From: JBGSIZ01 sp041742255 | GTDB taxonomy: Bacteria > Pseudomonadota > Alphaproteobacteria > Rhodobacterales > Rhodobacteraceae | Assembly (NCBI GenBank): GCA_041742255.1 | Contig: JBGSIZ010000099.1 | Span: 1-6,937 of the forward strand | Reading direction: 5' to 3' | Length of the DNA stretch: 6,937 nucleotides | Shown here: positions 6,021 to 6,937 of the stretch, piece after piece | How the letters are laid out: every line of letters begins with the position of its first letter | Position numbering within the stretch: position 1 is the first letter of the stretch | Notes under the pieces: generated by a model | Told to the model about the DNA's origin: nothing | The model's input: only the letters and a program-made list of their open reading frames with translations | The model's database searches: none | Position numbers and translations under genes: made by a program

Positions 6021-6566
6021 CTACGCCGCGCTTTTCCATCGCTGCGGGGTCACATTGACGATGTTGTCCCCGACACTGACCATCACATCGCCATCCTGAA
6101 TATTGACCTGCACCTTCATTGCGCGGCTCGCGAGTTTCGCCAGCGCGCCCGTGTCTGTCTCGGAAAAATTGACCACCTCAAGATTGTCGAACCGGGTGGT
6201 GCTGTTCTTGATCTTGTCCCACCAGACTTCGGCGGTCCGGCCGCCGTAGGGATAGACCATGACCCTGCCCGCCTTGCTGCACGATTGCCGGATCACCTTG
6301 TCACTGGGCAGGCCAAGGGCCACCCAAACATCCAACTCACCACTCAGGCTTTTCTGCCAGATGTCCGGCTCGTCATCGGTCGACAACCCCTTGGTCATCT
6401 CCAGATGCTCGTGGGCATTCAGGGCAAAGGCAACAATCCGCACCATCAACCGCTCCTCCGTCTCGGACGGATGCTTGGCCACGGTCAGTTTATGCGTCTC
6501 GTAATAATGACGGTCCATGTCCGACACAGACAGCTCAACTTTGTAAATCGTCGCATTCTGTGCCAT
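6021..6566 (-). CDS. yaeQ: YaeQ family protein (PD-(D/E)XK nuclease-like fold)
   Basis: The 181-residue product matches E. coli YaeQ in length and layout: ATIYKVELSVSDMDRHYYET (5-24), AKHPSETEERLMVRIVAFAL (30-49), TKGLSTDDEPDIWQKS (58-73), LDVWVALGLPSDK (78-90), the VYPYGGRTAEVWWDK stretch (104-118) and VNIQDGDVMVSVGDN (154-168). YaeQ proteins adopt a PD-(D/E)XK nuclease-like fold, but their biochemical role is not established. E. coli YaeQ, as I recall it, has a Glu in WIELG where this protein has Ala83 (GCC codon), so a possible metal ligand is absent. The ATG at 6566 is chosen because AGGAC lies five bases upstream and because it gives the family's usual N-terminus. The gene lies 121 bp downstream of a TetR regulator on the same strand. 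Confidence 0.93.
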   Translation of the reverse strand: MAQNATIYKVELSVSDMDRHYYETHKLTVAKHPSETEERLMVRIVAFALNAHEHLEMTKGLSTDDEPDIWQKSLSGELDVWVALGLPSDKVIRQSCSKAGRVMVYPYGGRTAEVWWDKIKNSTTRFDNLEVVNFSETDTGALAKLASRAMKVQVNIQDGDVMVSVGDNIVNVTPQRWKSAA

Positions 6567-6571
6567 GATAT

Positions 6572-6576
6572 GTCCT
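6572..6576 (-). promoter_or_regulatory. Ribosome binding site of yaeQ
   Basis: On the minus strand AGGAC lies five bases before the ATG at 6566. It supports this start over a longer in-frame reading reaching 6761, which has no YaeQ-like residues before this Met. Confidence 0.7.
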
Positions 6577-6634
6577 GTAATCCGAAAGATTGGGCTGTTT
6601 ACCGGGTCTGCCAGACTTGTGAAAGACGATAAAC

Positions 6635-6680
6635 GGTGGTCGGGCAAGCCTGCCATGACACCGAGGGGAGACGGACCACC
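6635..6680 (-). terminator. Possible weak terminator after the TetR-family gene
   Basis: Read on the minus strand, GGTGGTC (6674-6680) pairs with GACCACC (6635-6641). The 32-nt loop holds a smaller GGCA/TGCC hairpin, and a moderately T-rich stretch (GTTTATCGTCTTT) follows. The loop is long and the T run is interrupted, so this is tentative; if real it would separate the TetR gene from yaeQ. Confidence 0.28.
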
Positions 6681-6687
6681 ATAGCCG

Positions 6688-6937
6688 TCAGGCCTCGTAA
6701 ACGCTCCAGCCTGCGGTCGCGGCCTCGGCGACGGCCAACAAACTGGCGCGGTTGGCACCATCGCGCGCCAGAACCGACATACCTTGGGTCAAGACCAGGG
6801 CGAGGTCGGCAAGCATCTCGGGGCGGGTATCGGACCGCAGCATGCCCTTGGCCATATCCACCTCGATCCGGCGGACGATGATGTCGCGCACGGCCCGCCG
6901 TTCTGCGGCCACGGCCTGACGCACCTCGATGGCGTCG
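6688..6937 (-). CDS. TetR/AcrR-family transcriptional regulator, C-terminal fragment (5' end outside window)
   Basis: The minus-strand frame stops with TGA at 6688-6690 and runs off the right edge, giving at least 82 residues. The visible part is helical and ends with TQGMSVLARDGANRASLLAV followed by a Trp-containing tail, the pattern found at the end of many TetR-family ligand-binding domains. An upstream helix reads RRAVRDIIVRRIEVDMAKGM. The DNA-binding N-terminal domain is outside the window, so the ligand and regulated genes are unknown. A GTG at 6922-6924 is probably an internal Val, because the frame continues upstream with DAIEVRQ. The gene points towards yaeQ, 121 bp downstream, but a functional link is only positional. 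Confidence 0.75.
   Translation of the reverse strand, partial: DAIEVRQAVAAERRAVRDIIVRRIEVDMAKGMLRSDTRPEMLADLALVLTQGMSVLARDGANRASLLAVAEAATAGWSVYEA

Noticed and set aside
6567..6761. N-terminal extension of YaeQ and overlap with the TetR gene
   Set aside because: The extension has no family similarity, and the ATG at 6566 gives the usual 181 residues with AGGAC at good spacing.
1..6937. CRISPR array, tRNA, insertion sequence, toxin-antitoxin or defence system
   Set aside because: I looked on both strands and found no spaced direct repeats of suitable length, no tRNA cloverleaf, no transposase or integrase motifs and no recognisable defence proteins.

Overview
The window is GC-rich, tightly packed chromosomal DNA, most likely from an alphaproteobacterium of the Rhodobacteraceae type. 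I infer this from the high-GC third codon positions, the divergent glpR/glpD pair, the type II AroQ, and the mix of short-spaced and overlapping genes. I see no tRNA, rRNA, CRISPR array, transposase, integrase or phage gene, and no coding frame is visibly broken.

Layout from left to right. Positions 1-260 (+) hold the C-terminal end of an IclR-family regulator cut by the window edge. It converges on aroQ (257-700, -), and the two stop codons share the four bases TTAA. Upstream of aroQ on the same strand is glpR (725-1510, -), a DeoR-family repressor; glpR and aroQ probably share a transcript. A 144-bp divergent control region (1511-1654) carries an array of GlpR-like half-sites, and glpD (1655-3205, +) follows. 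Next, 58 bp after glpD, comes a class IV PLP aminotransferase (3264-4181, +) whose ribosome binding site lies inside a predicted hairpin. It converges, with a 17-bp overlap, on a membrane-anchored protein built around the FMN domain of glutamate synthase (4165-5787, -). After a 233-bp gap with a palindrome come yaeQ (6021-6566, -) and the C-terminal end of a TetR-family regulator (6688-6937, -), cut by the right edge.

How the genes work together. The clear functional unit is glpR plus glpD: GlpR should repress glpD until glycerol-3-phosphate accumulates, and GlpD then oxidises it to dihydroxyacetone phosphate at the membrane, feeding electrons to quinone. No glycerol transporter or kinase is in view. 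The aminotransferase may be cotranscribed with glpD; its substrate is unknown. AroQ is a shikimate-pathway enzyme that seems to ride on the glpR transcript. The glutamate-synthase-like protein lacks the amidotransferase and GXGXG domains, so it is not a complete glutamate synthase.

I do not see a clearly new multi-gene system. The items most worth a second look are the direct-repeat layout of the GlpR half-sites, the hairpin over the aminotransferase ribosome binding site, the missing cofactor-contacting Glu in that aminotransferase, the 12-bp tandem repeat ending glpR, and the missing acidic residue in YaeQ.
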